In this document: positions 55,984 through 63,280 of the stretch, piece after piece | Layout: every line of letters begins with the position of its first letter | Position numbering within the stretch: position 1 is the stretch's first letter | NCBI RefSeq assembly: GCF_038005985.1 | Contig: NZ_JBBOUI010000001.1 | Coordinates: forward strand, 3,874,501 to 3,938,500 | Source of the DNA: Solibacillus sp. FSL R7-0682 | GTDB lineage: Bacteria; Bacillota; Bacilli; Bacillales_A; Planococcaceae | DNA length: 64,000 nucleotides | Direction: 5' to 3' | Translations under genes and position numbers: made by a program | Notes under the pieces: model-generated | Seen by the model: only the letters and a program-made list of their open reading frames with translations | Database searches by the model: none | What the model was told of the DNA's origin: nothing

Positions 55984-56556
55984 ATGAATTTCGATAAAGA
56001 GAATTATAAGATTTACACAGATAGATTGGAATTAAGACTTTTTAACAAGCAAGATGCAGAAATGGTAAAAGAACTTTGTAATAATATTAATATTTACAGA
56101 ACTACACTTTACATACCATATCCTTATACGTTAAACGACGCATTAGTATGGATAGAACGCCATAAGAAAAATTTTGATGAAGATCGCTCCTATGAATTGG
56201 CGATCACAGATAAAGAAAATGGCGATTTATTAGGCGCAATTTCATTATCTAATAACCGGCAGTTTAATAATGGAGAAATCGCATATTGGATCGGTGAAAA
56301 ATACTGGGGTAAAGGTTACGGTACAGAAGCTGCAAAAGCAATCATCGATTTTGCATTTAAAGAAAAGAAATTACATAAAGTATTCGCACGTTATTTTAAA
56401 TCAAATCCAGCCTCAGGTAAAATAATGAAAAAAATTGGTATGAAACAAGAAGGTTTATTAAAAGATCAAGTAATAAAAGATGGAAAATATGAAGATCTGT
56501 TTTATTATGGCATTATTAATCCAGAAGAAGTGGATGAAGAATTAACAAGTAGATAA
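55984..56556 (+). CDS. GNAT N-acetyltransferase, RimJ/RimL type
   Basis: 190 residues from the ATG at 55984 (GAGGAG ten bases before it). The first beta strand TDRLELRLFNKQDAEMVKEL, NNGEIAYWIGEKYWGKGYGT (acetyl-CoA loop) and LHKVFARYFKSNPASGKIMK are typical of the RimJ/RimL group. The target may be a ribosomal protein N-terminus or a small amine; unknown. Confidence 0.85.
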   Translation: MNFDKENYKIYTDRLELRLFNKQDAEMVKELCNNINIYRTTLYIPYPYTLNDALVWIERHKKNFDEDRSYELAITDKENGDLLGAISLSNNRQFNNGEIAYWIGEKYWGKGYGTEAAKAIIDFAFKEKKLHKVFARYFKSNPASGKIMKKIGMKQEGLLKDQVIKDGKYEDLFYYGIINPEEVDEELTSR

Positions 56557-56611
56557 ATCAAATGACCAGGAGAAGGTGGTAACATCCCTTCTCACTGGTT
56601 TATATTCAAAA

Positions 56612-57151
56612 CTACACTTCTGTTAGTCGTTTTTCCTTTATTGCTAGTCCTTGACTTAAAATTAAAGCACCTAACAGTTGAACGACCGTTTTTACAACTA
56701 CTTGGCCTACAATAGCAGCCGGTACAGCTGCCCACGGTAAAAAACCTGCGCCAAGGGGACTCAACCCAACGATGACAAAAATAACAGAATCAAAAAGACC
56801 ACCAACAATTCCACTGTAGAAAACACGCCAAGCCATTGGGAGCTTCAAACGTGTGTAAATTTCTGTATCGGCTGTTTCAGCAATAACAAATGATAACGCA
56901 GATGCCGCAACAATCATTAAAGTATCGCCTAATAAAAATGAAGCCGTTCCTGATAAAAATAGTGCTAAGAAAATAAAGAAATAGGTTTTTTTTCGGCCAT
57001 ATTTATTTTGTACAAGGTCCCGAAAAATAAAGGTTGCTCCAACAAAAAATGTACCCATAGGAACGATAAACATACCAAACTCTAACGGTGCAAACCTTGC
57101 TGTTACGACGTTGGCAACAACAATGGATAATAAATAAAATACTATTCTCAT
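56612..57151 (-). CDS. VUT family transporter, probable queuosine precursor uptake
   Basis: 179 residues, membrane protein with about five to six helices. The VUT/YhhQ pattern PMGTFFVGATFIFRDLVQNK and ASALSFVIAETADTEIYTRL, FDSVIFVIVGLSP and the charged GRKK loop are visible. YhhQ-type proteins import preQ0/preQ1. Its position 14 bases after queC, under a preQ1 riboswitch, supports this role. The ATG has AAAAGGAGAAAAATT before it. Confidence 0.85.
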   Translation of the reverse strand: MRIVFYLLSIVVANVVTARFAPLEFGMFIVPMGTFFVGATFIFRDLVQNKYGRKKTYFFIFLALFLSGTASFLLGDTLMIVAASALSFVIAETADTEIYTRLKLPMAWRVFYSGIVGGLFDSVIFVIVGLSPLGAGFLPWAAVPAAIVGQVVVKTVVQLLGALILSQGLAIKEKRLTEV

Positions 57152-57165
57152 AATTTTTCTCCTTT

Positions 57166-57825
57166 TTAAAACTTCCTTTTCTCGATTAAATAATCCTCAA
57201 GCCCTTTTTTTCGTAACTTACATGCTGGGCATTCACCACAACCATCTGCGATTATACCGTTATAGCAAGTAAGAGTTCTTTCTCTCACAAATTCAAATAC
57301 GCCAAGTTGGTCTGCTAGCCCCCATGTTTGTGCTTTGTTAATCCACATTAATGGCGTATGAATGACAAAGGAATAATCCATTGATAAATTTAATGTGACA
57401 TTCATTGATTTAATAAAAATGTCACGACAGTCAGGGTATCCGCTAAAATCTGTTTCACAGACACCTGTTACGATATGCTTTGCGCTCACTTGACTTGCTA
57501 AAACACCTGCAAAGGAGAGAAAAAGTAGATTATGCCCAGGAACAAATGTCGTTGGTAGCGCATCACTATCCCCTTCTTCAACCTTTATTTCTTCCCGAGT
57601 TAAAGCATTCGGGGTAAGCTGATTCAGTAAGGACATATCAAGTATGTGATGATTAATCCCCAGTTCTTTTGCAATTTCTTTGGCACATTCAATTTCAAGC
57701 AGATGTCGTTGACCATAATCAAAGGTCACAGCCTCCACTTCTGCAAAACGTTCCATTGCCCAAAATAAACAAGTTGTACTGTCTTGCCCTCCGCTAAATA
57801 CAACGAGTGCTTTCTCTTGTATCAT
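57166..57825 (-). CDS. queC: 7-cyano-7-deazaguanine (preQ0) synthase
   Basis: 219 residues. The ATP-pyrophosphatase P-loop [16 protein letters not shown] is at the N-terminus and the zinc-binding cysteines [13 protein letters not shown] near the C-terminus. It converts 7-carboxy-7-deazaguanine to preQ0. GAAGGAGAATGTAA precedes the ATG. Expression should be controlled by the intercistronic preQ1-I riboswitch just upstream. Confidence 0.95.
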   Translation of the reverse strand: MIQEKALVVFSGGQDSTTCLFWAMERFAEVEAVTFDYGQRHLLEIECAKEIAKELGINHHILDMSLLNQLTPNALTREEIKVEEGDSDALPTTFVPGHNLLFLSFAGVLASQVSAKHIVTGVCETDFSGYPDCRDIFIKSMNVTLNLSMDYSFVIHTPLMWINKAQTWGLADQLGVFEFVRERTLTCYNGIIADGCGECPACKLRKKGLEDYLIEKRKF

Positions 57826-57845
57826 TTACATTCTCCTTCATCGAG

Positions 57846-57879
57846 AAAAAAACAGCATTCTAAGAGAAATGCTGTTTTT
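57846..57879 (-). terminator. Attenuator terminator of the second preQ1 riboswitch (before queC)
   Basis: Stem AACAGCATT / AATGCTGTT with TTTTTTT after it on the minus strand, 20 bases before the queC ATG. In its loop UCUUAG (57860-57865) is complementary to CUAAGA at the 3' end of the aptamer (57882-57887), a natural antiterminator pairing. Confidence 0.82.
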
Positions 57880-57882
57880 CAT

Positions 57883-57917
57883 CTTAGTTTTTTTAAGAGG
57901 GTCGCTAATAACCTCTT
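57883..57917 (-). ncRNA. preQ1-I riboswitch, second copy, between queF and queC
   Basis: On the minus strand AAGAGGTTATTAGCGACCC followed by TCTTAAAAAAACTAAG matches the preQ1 class I aptamer. The AGAGG/CCUCU stem, a UAGC loop with the ligand-pairing cytosine, and an A-rich tail ending ACUAA that forms the pseudoknot are all there. The loop is two bases shorter than in the first copy. An attenuator follows directly. Lying 33 bases after the queF stop, it appears to be an internal operon switch. Confidence 0.82.
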
Positions 57918-57949
57918 CCTTACCAACAAGGATTTATTCTATTTCTCTT

Positions 57950-58450
57950 CTATCGGTTATCGATTTTTTCAGGATTTAAATCATGATTCATTAAACGATA
58001 ATTGGCGATTTCTTCGTATTTAGTTCCCGGTCTTCCATAGTTACACCATGGATCAATTGAGATTCCCCCACGCGGAGTAAATTTCCCCCATACCTCGATG
58101 TATCTTGGGTCTAAAAGTTTGATTAAATCATCCATAATAATATTCACGCAGTCTTCATGGAAGTCTCCGTGGTTTCTAAAACTAAATAAATAAAGCTTTA
58201 ATGATTTACTTTCAACTATTTTTTTATCCGGAATGTACGAAATATACATCGTTGCAAAATCCGGTTGTTGCGTAATCGGACATAAACTCGTAAACTCTGG
58301 ACAGTTAAATTTCACGAAGTAATCCCGATTTGAATGTAGATTGTCCACTGACTCTAATACTTCAGGTGAATAATTAAATGCATACTGCACTTTTTGATTC
58401 CCTAATAATGTTAAATCTTCTAATCCTTCAGTAGGCTTGCGGCCAGACAT
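57950..58450 (-). CDS. queF: NADPH-dependent preQ0 reductase
   Basis: 166 residues, unimodular QueF. The substrate-binding cysteine and partner region [20 protein letters not shown] and the [18 protein letters not shown] motif (QueF signature with catalytic histidine/glutamate) are present. It reduces the nitrile of preQ0 to preQ1 for tRNA-queuosine. It is first in the queF-queC-VUT operon under a preQ1-I riboswitch. Confidence 0.95.
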   Translation of the reverse strand: MSGRKPTEGLEDLTLLGNQKVQYAFNYSPEVLESVDNLHSNRDYFVKFNCPEFTSLCPITQQPDFATMYISYIPDKKIVESKSLKLYLFSFRNHGDFHEDCVNIIMDDLIKLLDPRYIEVWGKFTPRGGISIDPWCNYGRPGTKYEEIANYRLMNHDLNPEKIDNR

Positions 58451-58455
58451 AAAAA

Positions 58456-58495
58456 AACCCCCTTGAAAAGTAATACCATTTTTTTCAAGGAGAGG
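58456..58495 (-). promoter_or_regulatory. Hairpin covering the queF RBS
   Basis: The RNA strands CTCCTTGAAAA and TTTTCAAGGGGG can pair and would hide the Shine-Dalgarno AAGGGGG directly before TTTTTTTATG. The 5' side CCTCTCCT (58488-58495) is exactly complementary to AGGAGAGG in the riboswitch (58610-58617), so the aptamer strand could compete for it. The role in translation control is inference. Confidence 0.5.
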
Positions 58496-58530
58496 GCTCT
58501 GACATTATCTATACAACTACATACAGGATG

Positions 58531-58561
58531 AAAAAAAGCCATGTCCATATATGGACATGGC
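58531..58561 (-). terminator. Attenuator terminator of the queF-leader preQ1 riboswitch
   Basis: A 24-base perfect palindrome (58538-58561, arms begin GCCATGTCCATA) followed by TTTTTTT on the minus strand. UAUGGA in the aptamer tail (58576-58581) can pair with UCCAUA of the stem (58550-58555) as antiterminator. Confidence 0.85.
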
Positions 58562-58577
58562 GTATTCGTCACGTATC

Positions 58578-58617
58578 CATAGTTTTTTATAGAGGGTATC
58601 AGCTATGAACCTCTCCT
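58578..58617 (-). ncRNA. preQ1-I riboswitch, first copy, in the queF leader
   Basis: On the minus strand AGGAGAGGTTCATAGC is followed by TGATACCCTCTATAAAAAAC and TATGG. This is the preQ1-I aptamer: the AGAGG/CCUCU stem, the UAGC loop and the A-rich tail with ACUA. A perfect terminator follows. High preQ1 should stop transcription of queF and genes behind it. Confidence 0.9.
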
Positions 58618-58748
58618 GAGAAGTTTCAGGTATTTTATCTTAAAACATAATATATTACATGGAGATAAATGTCAAACCGCTATATTCGGAATAAATATCA
58701 CTATTACCATGACCATCCGCGGTAAGCTAATAAAACCTGCTCTTTTAT

Positions 58749-58825
58749 AAATAGTAATCATTACTATTTATGTTGACAGCACACAAAATGTCATTTATAA
58801 TTTCAAAACGTAACGATTACTATTT
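58749..58825 (+). promoter_or_regulatory. Zur-regulated promoter of the zinT-like gene
   Basis: A perfect 10-1-10 palindrome at 58749-58769 (halves AAATAGTAAT and ATTACTATTT) has the form of a Bacillus Zur box. A consensus promoter follows: TTGACA (58773-58778), 17 bases, TATAAT (58796-58801). A second, imperfect Zur-like box (AACGTAAC-G-ATTACTATTT) lies at 58806-58825, at the expected transcription start. Zinc-loaded Zur would thus bracket the promoter. Confidence 0.82.
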
Positions 58826-58841
58826 GAGGAGGTTAATAATA

Positions 58842-59537
58842 TTGAAGAAAACAGCAAAGTGGATAACTATTTTAGCCGTTAGTTCGCTGCTAGCAGCGTG
58901 CCAAGAAAACAACACAGCAATGAAAGAGGATGTAAGTGAAACCGTGGTGACAGAAAGCACAAAAGATGTTCATGTCCATACAAATTTAACGAATGAGCAA
59001 AAAAAGATTTACGACGGTTATTTTGATGATGCACAAGTTAAAGATCGTAAGCTTTCAGATTGGGCCGGAGACTGGCAATCTGTTTATCCTTACTTATTAG
59101 ATGGCTCTTTAGATGAGGTTTTTGAACATAAAGCGTCCCTTAATACGGAGAAAACAGCTGAAGCTTATAAGGAATATTATGAAGTTGGATACAAAACATC
59201 GGTGGAACGTATTGTCATCGAGGGCAATCATGTAACATTTTATGATCATGGGCACGGACATACTGGAGAGTACTTATATGACGGCTACGAGATTCTTACG
59301 TATACAAAAGGAAACCGTGGTGTACGCTATATTTTTAAGCTAAATGGGAATGGCGAGGGGTTACCAAAATATATTCAATTTAGTGATCATAACATCTCTC
59401 CAAAAAAGGTAGACCATTATCACATTTATATGGGAGATGACCGTAACCAACTGTTAGAGGAAATGGATAACTGGCCAACATTTTATTTTTCACACCTAGA
59501 TGGTCATACAATTGCCCATGAAATGATCGCACATTAG
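58842..59537 (+). CDS. zinT: ZinT/YodA-family zinc-binding lipoprotein
   Basis: 231 residues from the TTG at 58842, which has GAGGAGGTTAATAA before it; the open frame reaches 24 codons further up through the promoter. The lipobox LAAC puts the lipid cysteine at 20. The ZinT domain shows the pattern LSDWAGDWQSVYPYLLDGSL, the histidine-rich YDHGHGHTGEYLY and VDHYHIYMG, with metal-ligand histidines. It probably scavenges zinc outside the cell under limitation. Zur boxes support this. Confidence 0.92.
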   Translation: MKKTAKWITILAVSSLLAACQENNTAMKEDVSETVVTESTKDVHVHTNLTNEQKKIYDGYFDDAQVKDRKLSDWAGDWQSVYPYLLDGSLDEVFEHKASLNTEKTAEAYKEYYEVGYKTSVERIVIEGNHVTFYDHGHGHTGEYLYDGYEILTYTKGNRGVRYIFKLNGNGEGLPKYIQFSDHNISPKKVDHYHIYMGDDRNQLLEEMDNWPTFYFSHLDGHTIAHEMIAH

Positions 59538-59575
59538 TTACTACAATTTTTCTTTGGAAACTATGTTAAACCTTT

Positions 59576-59618
59576 TTAAACCACCTAAACCATTATTAAA
59601 TCAATGTTTAGGTGGTTC
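59576..59618 (+). terminator. Terminator after the zinT-like gene
   Basis: Stem AACCACCTAAACC / GTTTAGGTGGTT with a 15-base AT-rich loop, about 40 bases after the stop codon. T-run is short; it may also serve the converging ogt operon. Confidence 0.62.
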
Positions 59619-59672
59619 CTTGATTAAACTCATTTATTTATGACAGTTCCCAATTTTACATCAATAACTCAT

Positions 59673-60161
59673 TTACAGATTATTCTTGATAATCGCTTTT
59701 TCATGCTGAAGCAGCCATTCCTTTCTCCATAGCCCGCCTGCATAACCTGTTAATTTTCCTGAAGAGCCAATAATCCGATGGCATGGAATGACTATACTTA
59801 ATTTATTTTTACTATTTGCATTCCCTACCGCTCTAATCGCATTTTCATTTCCAATTAAACTCGCTATATCCTTATATGATGCTATTTTAGCGTAAGGAAT
59901 TTTTTCTAAAGCGTTCCATACTGATTTTTGAAAGGGGGTTCCTTCAAATTCATATGGAAACGTAAATTGTTTCCGATGACCATTAAAATATTCATTAAGT
60001 TGGTTGTAGCATTCTATTAAAACCATAGGGGTTTCCATCATCTGTAAATTTTCTATTTCACCCTCTTCACAAAACATAATAGAACGAATTACTTTAGTGC
60101 TACCTATAATTTCTATCGTTCCAATCGGTGATCTATAATATAGTGTATAACTTCTAGTCAT
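59673..60161 (-). CDS. ogt: Methylated-DNA-[protein]-cysteine S-methyltransferase (copy 2, AdaB/Ogt)
   Basis: 162 residues from the ATG at 60161 with TTGGAGGTCATTAT before it. The acceptor cysteine is about 127 in LSIVIPCHRIIGSSGKLTG, with the HTH IPYAKIASYKDIASLIGNE. It is a paralogue of copy 1 at 32232-32708 (shared LTGYAGGLWRKEWLL). Its start overlaps alkA by eight bases, making it the third gene of ada-alkA-ogt, so it is probably alkylation-inducible. Confidence 0.92.
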   Translation of the reverse strand: MTRSYTLYYRSPIGTIEIIGSTKVIRSIMFCEEGEIENLQMMETPMVLIECYNQLNEYFNGHRKQFTFPYEFEGTPFQKSVWNALEKIPYAKIASYKDIASLIGNENAIRAVGNANSKNKLSIVIPCHRIIGSSGKLTGYAGGLWRKEWLLQHEKAIIKNNL

Positions 60162-61062
60162 ATAATGACCTCCAAAGATAAAAGGTAGCATACGCTTGCC
60201 ACCCTTCCCATTTAGCTGAATATTCCTCTAGCTCTTCAATAGTAGGCTTCTCGTTAAGATTTAATACTCTCTTTACAGCATTATGCAGTCCGACATCCGC
60301 TTTTGGAAAAGCCGAAGTTTTATGCAAGCATTTCATCATCACATAATCTGTTGTCCAAGCACCCACGCCTCTTAACAACATTAATGATTTTCGAATTTGA
60401 TCCTCATCTTTTACTTGAAGTAATAACTCCTTTGTTAAGGATCCGCTCTCCATTTCCTTTGCAATGCCTATAATATATTCCGCCTTCCTCGTCGTAAATT
60501 GAAGTTGCTTTAACTCCTCTACATCTAGGGAAGCTATTTTATTAAAGGTTGGGAACAACCAATGTCTTTCTCCTTCGACATCCACCCATTCTCCATATTG
60601 TTCAACAAATCTTTTCTTTAATGTGTACGCAAATGTTAAATTAATTTGTTGGCCCAATATTGCCCAAACTAGTGCTTCAAATAAATCTGGAATACATATA
60701 ATCCGTAAGCCCCTATATTTATTGGCAAGTGTCTTTAACACTGCATCATTATTAGCCAATTGGTAAAATAAATATAAATCTTGATTTAAATCAAACCACT
60801 CCCAAATATAGTTCCCTACAAGCTGACGGTTAAGAATATCTGGAGTCCCTAAAGGAAATTCTACTTTTAAGTAATTATCAATATAATCTACTTTACATAA
60901 AGTGAGCGCATCATTTAAATTTATTACTTTATATATAGTCTCATCTTTAACTTTATGAAGTACTTCTTGGTTGGACCTACACAAAAAAATTAAACACTCG
61001 TTGAAATTAAAGTCCTTTGGAGGAAAAATCTTTATATAAGATTCATAGTCGATCCACTTCAT
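60154..61062 (-). CDS. alkA: DNA-3-methyladenine glycosylase II
   Basis: 302 residues. The helix-hairpin-helix LLRGVGAWTTDYVMMKCL and catalytic aspartate (about 256) in FPKADVGLHNAVKRVL identify AlkA, and LVWAILGQQINLTFAYTLKK is the substrate-side helix. It excises alkylated bases. Its ATG lies inside the 3' end of ada (20-base overlap), indicating co-translation. Confidence 0.92.
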   Translation of the reverse strand: MKWIDYESYIKIFPPKDFNFNECLIFLCRSNQEVLHKVKDETIYKVINLNDALTLCKVDYIDNYLKVEFPLGTPDILNRQLVGNYIWEWFDLNQDLYLFYQLANNDAVLKTLANKYRGLRIICIPDLFEALVWAILGQQINLTFAYTLKKRFVEQYGEWVDVEGERHWLFPTFNKIASLDVEELKQLQFTTRKAEYIIGIAKEMESGSLTKELLLQVKDEDQIRKSLMLLRGVGAWTTDYVMMKCLHKTSAFPKADVGLHNAVKRVLNLNEKPTIEELEEYSAKWEGWQAYATFYLWRSLYD

Positions 61063-61621
61063 GTTGGAATCCCTTTCTATATTCGCTAGGTGTACAGTTA
61101 GTTAAATTGCGGAATACTTTATAAAAATTTGAAGGACTTTGGAAGCCTACTTCATAGCAAATCTCTATGTTTGTCAACTTAGTGCTTTTAAGAAGATACG
61201 TTGCTTTATCTACCCGTATTTTTTCTAAATACGTACGTGGTGTTTCAGCAGTTTCCTGTTTAAATAAACGCTCTAAATAGTAAGGGCTTAAGCCAACGTT
61301 TTCTGCTATATCTTTTAACAACAACTGTTGTTTATAATGGGTAACTAAAAAAGCGACGATACTTTTGACAATTTCAATATGTGGAGAATGTTCAACTTCT
61401 GGCTGACATCTTTTACACGGACGAAAACCAGCTGCTTCTACAGCCTGAATATCTTTATAAAATGTTACATTTATTTTTTTAGGTTTTCTTGATCTGCAGG
61501 AAGGGCGACAGTATATTTTCGTTGTTTTCACAGCAGTAAAAAATAAACCATCATACTTATGATCGCAGGCCATGATTTTATCCCACATCTCTTCAAAAGA
61601 GAGATTAATATTATTGATCAT
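61043..61621 (-). CDS. adaA: Ada-type methylphosphotriester-sensing transcriptional activator (AdaA)
   Basis: 192 residues. The N-terminal zinc site has C38, C42, C69 and C72 (IYCRPSCRSRKPKK ... FRPCKRC), where C38 accepts a methyl group from DNA phosphotriesters. An AraC-type HTH follows (LLKDIAENVGLSPYYLERLF, then IEICYEVGFQSPSNFYKVFR). Methylated protein should activate its own operon. The ATG at 61621 has GGAG five bases before it. It lacks the C-terminal Ogt domain, which is encoded separately here. Confidence 0.93.
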   Translation of the reverse strand: MINNINLSFEEMWDKIMACDHKYDGLFFTAVKTTKIYCRPSCRSRKPKKINVTFYKDIQAVEAAGFRPCKRCQPEVEHSPHIEIVKSIVAFLVTHYKQQLLLKDIAENVGLSPYYLERLFKQETAETPRTYLEKIRVDKATYLLKSTKLTNIEICYEVGFQSPSNFYKVFRNLTNCTPSEYRKGFQHEVDRL

Positions 61622-61651
61622 ATCAGCTCCACTATCCTTTCTACCCTCCAA

Positions 61652-62020
61652 CTAACACTCATATAAACAGGACGTATCCATAAATGATAGTAATTCAGCT
61701 GCCCTCTTTTCAATAAAAGCCATGACTTCATCAGATAAGGCATTTCCAAAACCAAATCTTCTCACGCCTATTTCTTTAAGCTTATTACAATTGGTTAGAC
61801 CTGGTAAAGATAATACATTGATTGGTGCATTTACATTCATTGTAATTTCATTAATATCTTCAAATTCCTTCATCCCTGGAACAAATATTCCACTAGCAAC
61901 GTGTTCTACATATACTTTTGCCCGTTCGATTGTTTCAATTAAATCATATAAAATCCTCCTAATGTTTGATGGACTCATTTTAACAAGCAATTGCCTTGGA
62001 TTTCGTCCTCATTCTTGCTT
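61652..62020 (-). pseudogene. Remnant of an isocitrate lyase/PEP mutase family protein
   Basis: The frame to 61652 encodes ETIERAKVYVEH and SGIFVPGMKEFEDINEITMN, INVLSLPGLTNCNKLKEIGV, RRFGFGNALSDEVMAFIEKR, which is the last third of a PEP mutase/isocitrate lyase-like barrel. The first 150 or so residues are absent. Just upstream, in another frame, MRTKSKAIAC (ATG near 62011) could be the old N-terminus. A large internal deletion of an ordinary gene explains both. The fragment lies 30 bases upstream of ada. Confidence 0.72.
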
Positions 62021-62042
62021 TTATGGTCTGTCCTTAAAATAA

Positions 62043-62076
62043 AAAAAGTGAAGCAATATCTGCTTCACTTTTCATA
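62043..62076. terminator. Bidirectional terminator between the DHHW gene and the PEP-mutase remnant
   Basis: Stem AAAGTGAAGCA / TGCTTCACTTT with a short loop and T/A runs on both sides. It is 50 bases downstream of the DHHW gene stop codon. Confidence 0.7.
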
Positions 62077-62126
62077 GTCTATACTTATTATTAATTCAAG
62101 TTTAAATTCATCTAACAAATGCTTTT

Positions 62127-63269
62127 TTAGTTATTCAGCTTTAATAATGATGCTTCATCAACGAAGGTAGCAGTATTAAATAAATATAAAACATTCTTCA
62201 GTGCATTCTCAGACATATACTCAGCAATACTCCCATTATAATACCGTATGTCAATCACGTGGATTTCGGATACGTGATTTGTAAGGAATGGGATTACATT
62301 ATGGGCATAGGAGTCTTTAATAATGAGCAACTTTTCCTGTTCAATGTGCTGTGCATCAAGATCGGATTTAATCGTCATCAACGCATGTACGCCGCCTAGA
62401 AAATAGGAGTATTGATCCTTCTTCTGAAGAAAGCTTTCATCATACATATTTGTCAACCTTTCATTCGTATCCGCGATGAATAGTTCGGTTGCTACTTGCT
62501 CATGGGGAAGGTAAGCTTCAATCGTATCTGGAGATAATCCTTGAAACTGACTTCTTGTATGATAGCTACCAAGAAACGAATTACTCACCTCTCGAATCAA
62601 AAATTCCCGTTGAGAAAGAGGCTGCCACCCCTTTTTCTCCGCATATGCAACATATGCCAAATAAGCTCCGTATGTCGTCCAGTGATGATCGGTACGATAG
62701 TAGATGGATTCCGAAACATGGGGCCGAAGAAAATTAAAGCCGTCCAAATATGTTACCTCTTTCTTTAGTTGATCACCAATATAATTATTTACCTTTTCTT
62801 GCGAATACGAAGGGGCAAGCCATGGCAAGCGCTCGGGATAAAGTCCTACTGATGTAGGTGCCAACATTAATGTCATGTCTACATCAGGATGATTCCCAGA
62901 AAATACATTTAATGCTTCTATATATTCCTGTAACTTTTCATAATTAGGCTGTAAAAACTTTTCAAATAAGTATTCGGCTTCCCCTTTGTAAATACCATTA
63001 TTTTCTTGCTGTAGTCGAGCTTGTTCACTCACGGACTTTGCCCATAGCCATTTATTTCGGAAAGGAAAGTGATCCGTTACATAATTCTCAGCTTCTTCTG
63101 CATATTTTGAGGACAGTACATTTTCTAGCGTTAGCTTTGGTGGACGTTGTAAATATCTGTTTTCTAGCTCAGAAAAACGTTGGTGTGGCAAAAGAAAAAA
63201 TAACATCGACAAAAGAAACAATGTCCCAACAAACAAAATGACTAATAGTTGCTCAGCTTTCTTCTTCAA
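62127..63269 (-). CDS. DHHW family protein (AlgJ/AlgX-like polysaccharide O-acetylation partner)
   Basis: 380 residues. One N-terminal membrane helix (LLVILFVGTLFLLSMLFFLL) anchors an extracellular SGNH-hydrolase-like domain. Motifs ELENRYLQRPPKLT, the name-giving YYRTDHHWTTYGAYLAY (catalytic aspartate/histidine) and LLIIKDSYAHNVIPFL (serine) are present. These proteins transfer acetyl groups to exopolysaccharide together with an MBOAT protein. The TTG start at 63269 has GGGGTGAAAAC before it, 12 bases after the MBOAT gene. Confidence 0.87.
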   Translation of the reverse strand: MKKKAEQLLVILFVGTLFLLSMLFFLLPHQRFSELENRYLQRPPKLTLENVLSSKYAEEAENYVTDHFPFRNKWLWAKSVSEQARLQQENNGIYKGEAEYLFEKFLQPNYEKLQEYIEALNVFSGNHPDVDMTLMLAPTSVGLYPERLPWLAPSYSQEKVNNYIGDQLKKEVTYLDGFNFLRPHVSESIYYRTDHHWTTYGAYLAYVAYAEKKGWQPLSQREFLIREVSNSFLGSYHTRSQFQGLSPDTIEAYLPHEQVATELFIADTNERLTNMYDESFLQKKDQYSYFLGGVHALMTIKSDLDAQHIEQEKLLIIKDSYAHNVIPFLTNHVSEIHVIDIRYYNGSIAEYMSENALKNVLYLFNTATFVDEASLLKLNN

Positions 63270-63280
63270 GTTTTCACCCC

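Noticed and set aside
57846-57879. Hairpin between queF and queC first read as a plain queF terminator
   Set aside because: It ends only about 20 bases before queC, and a preQ1-I aptamer with a complementary strand lies directly upstream, so it is an attenuator.
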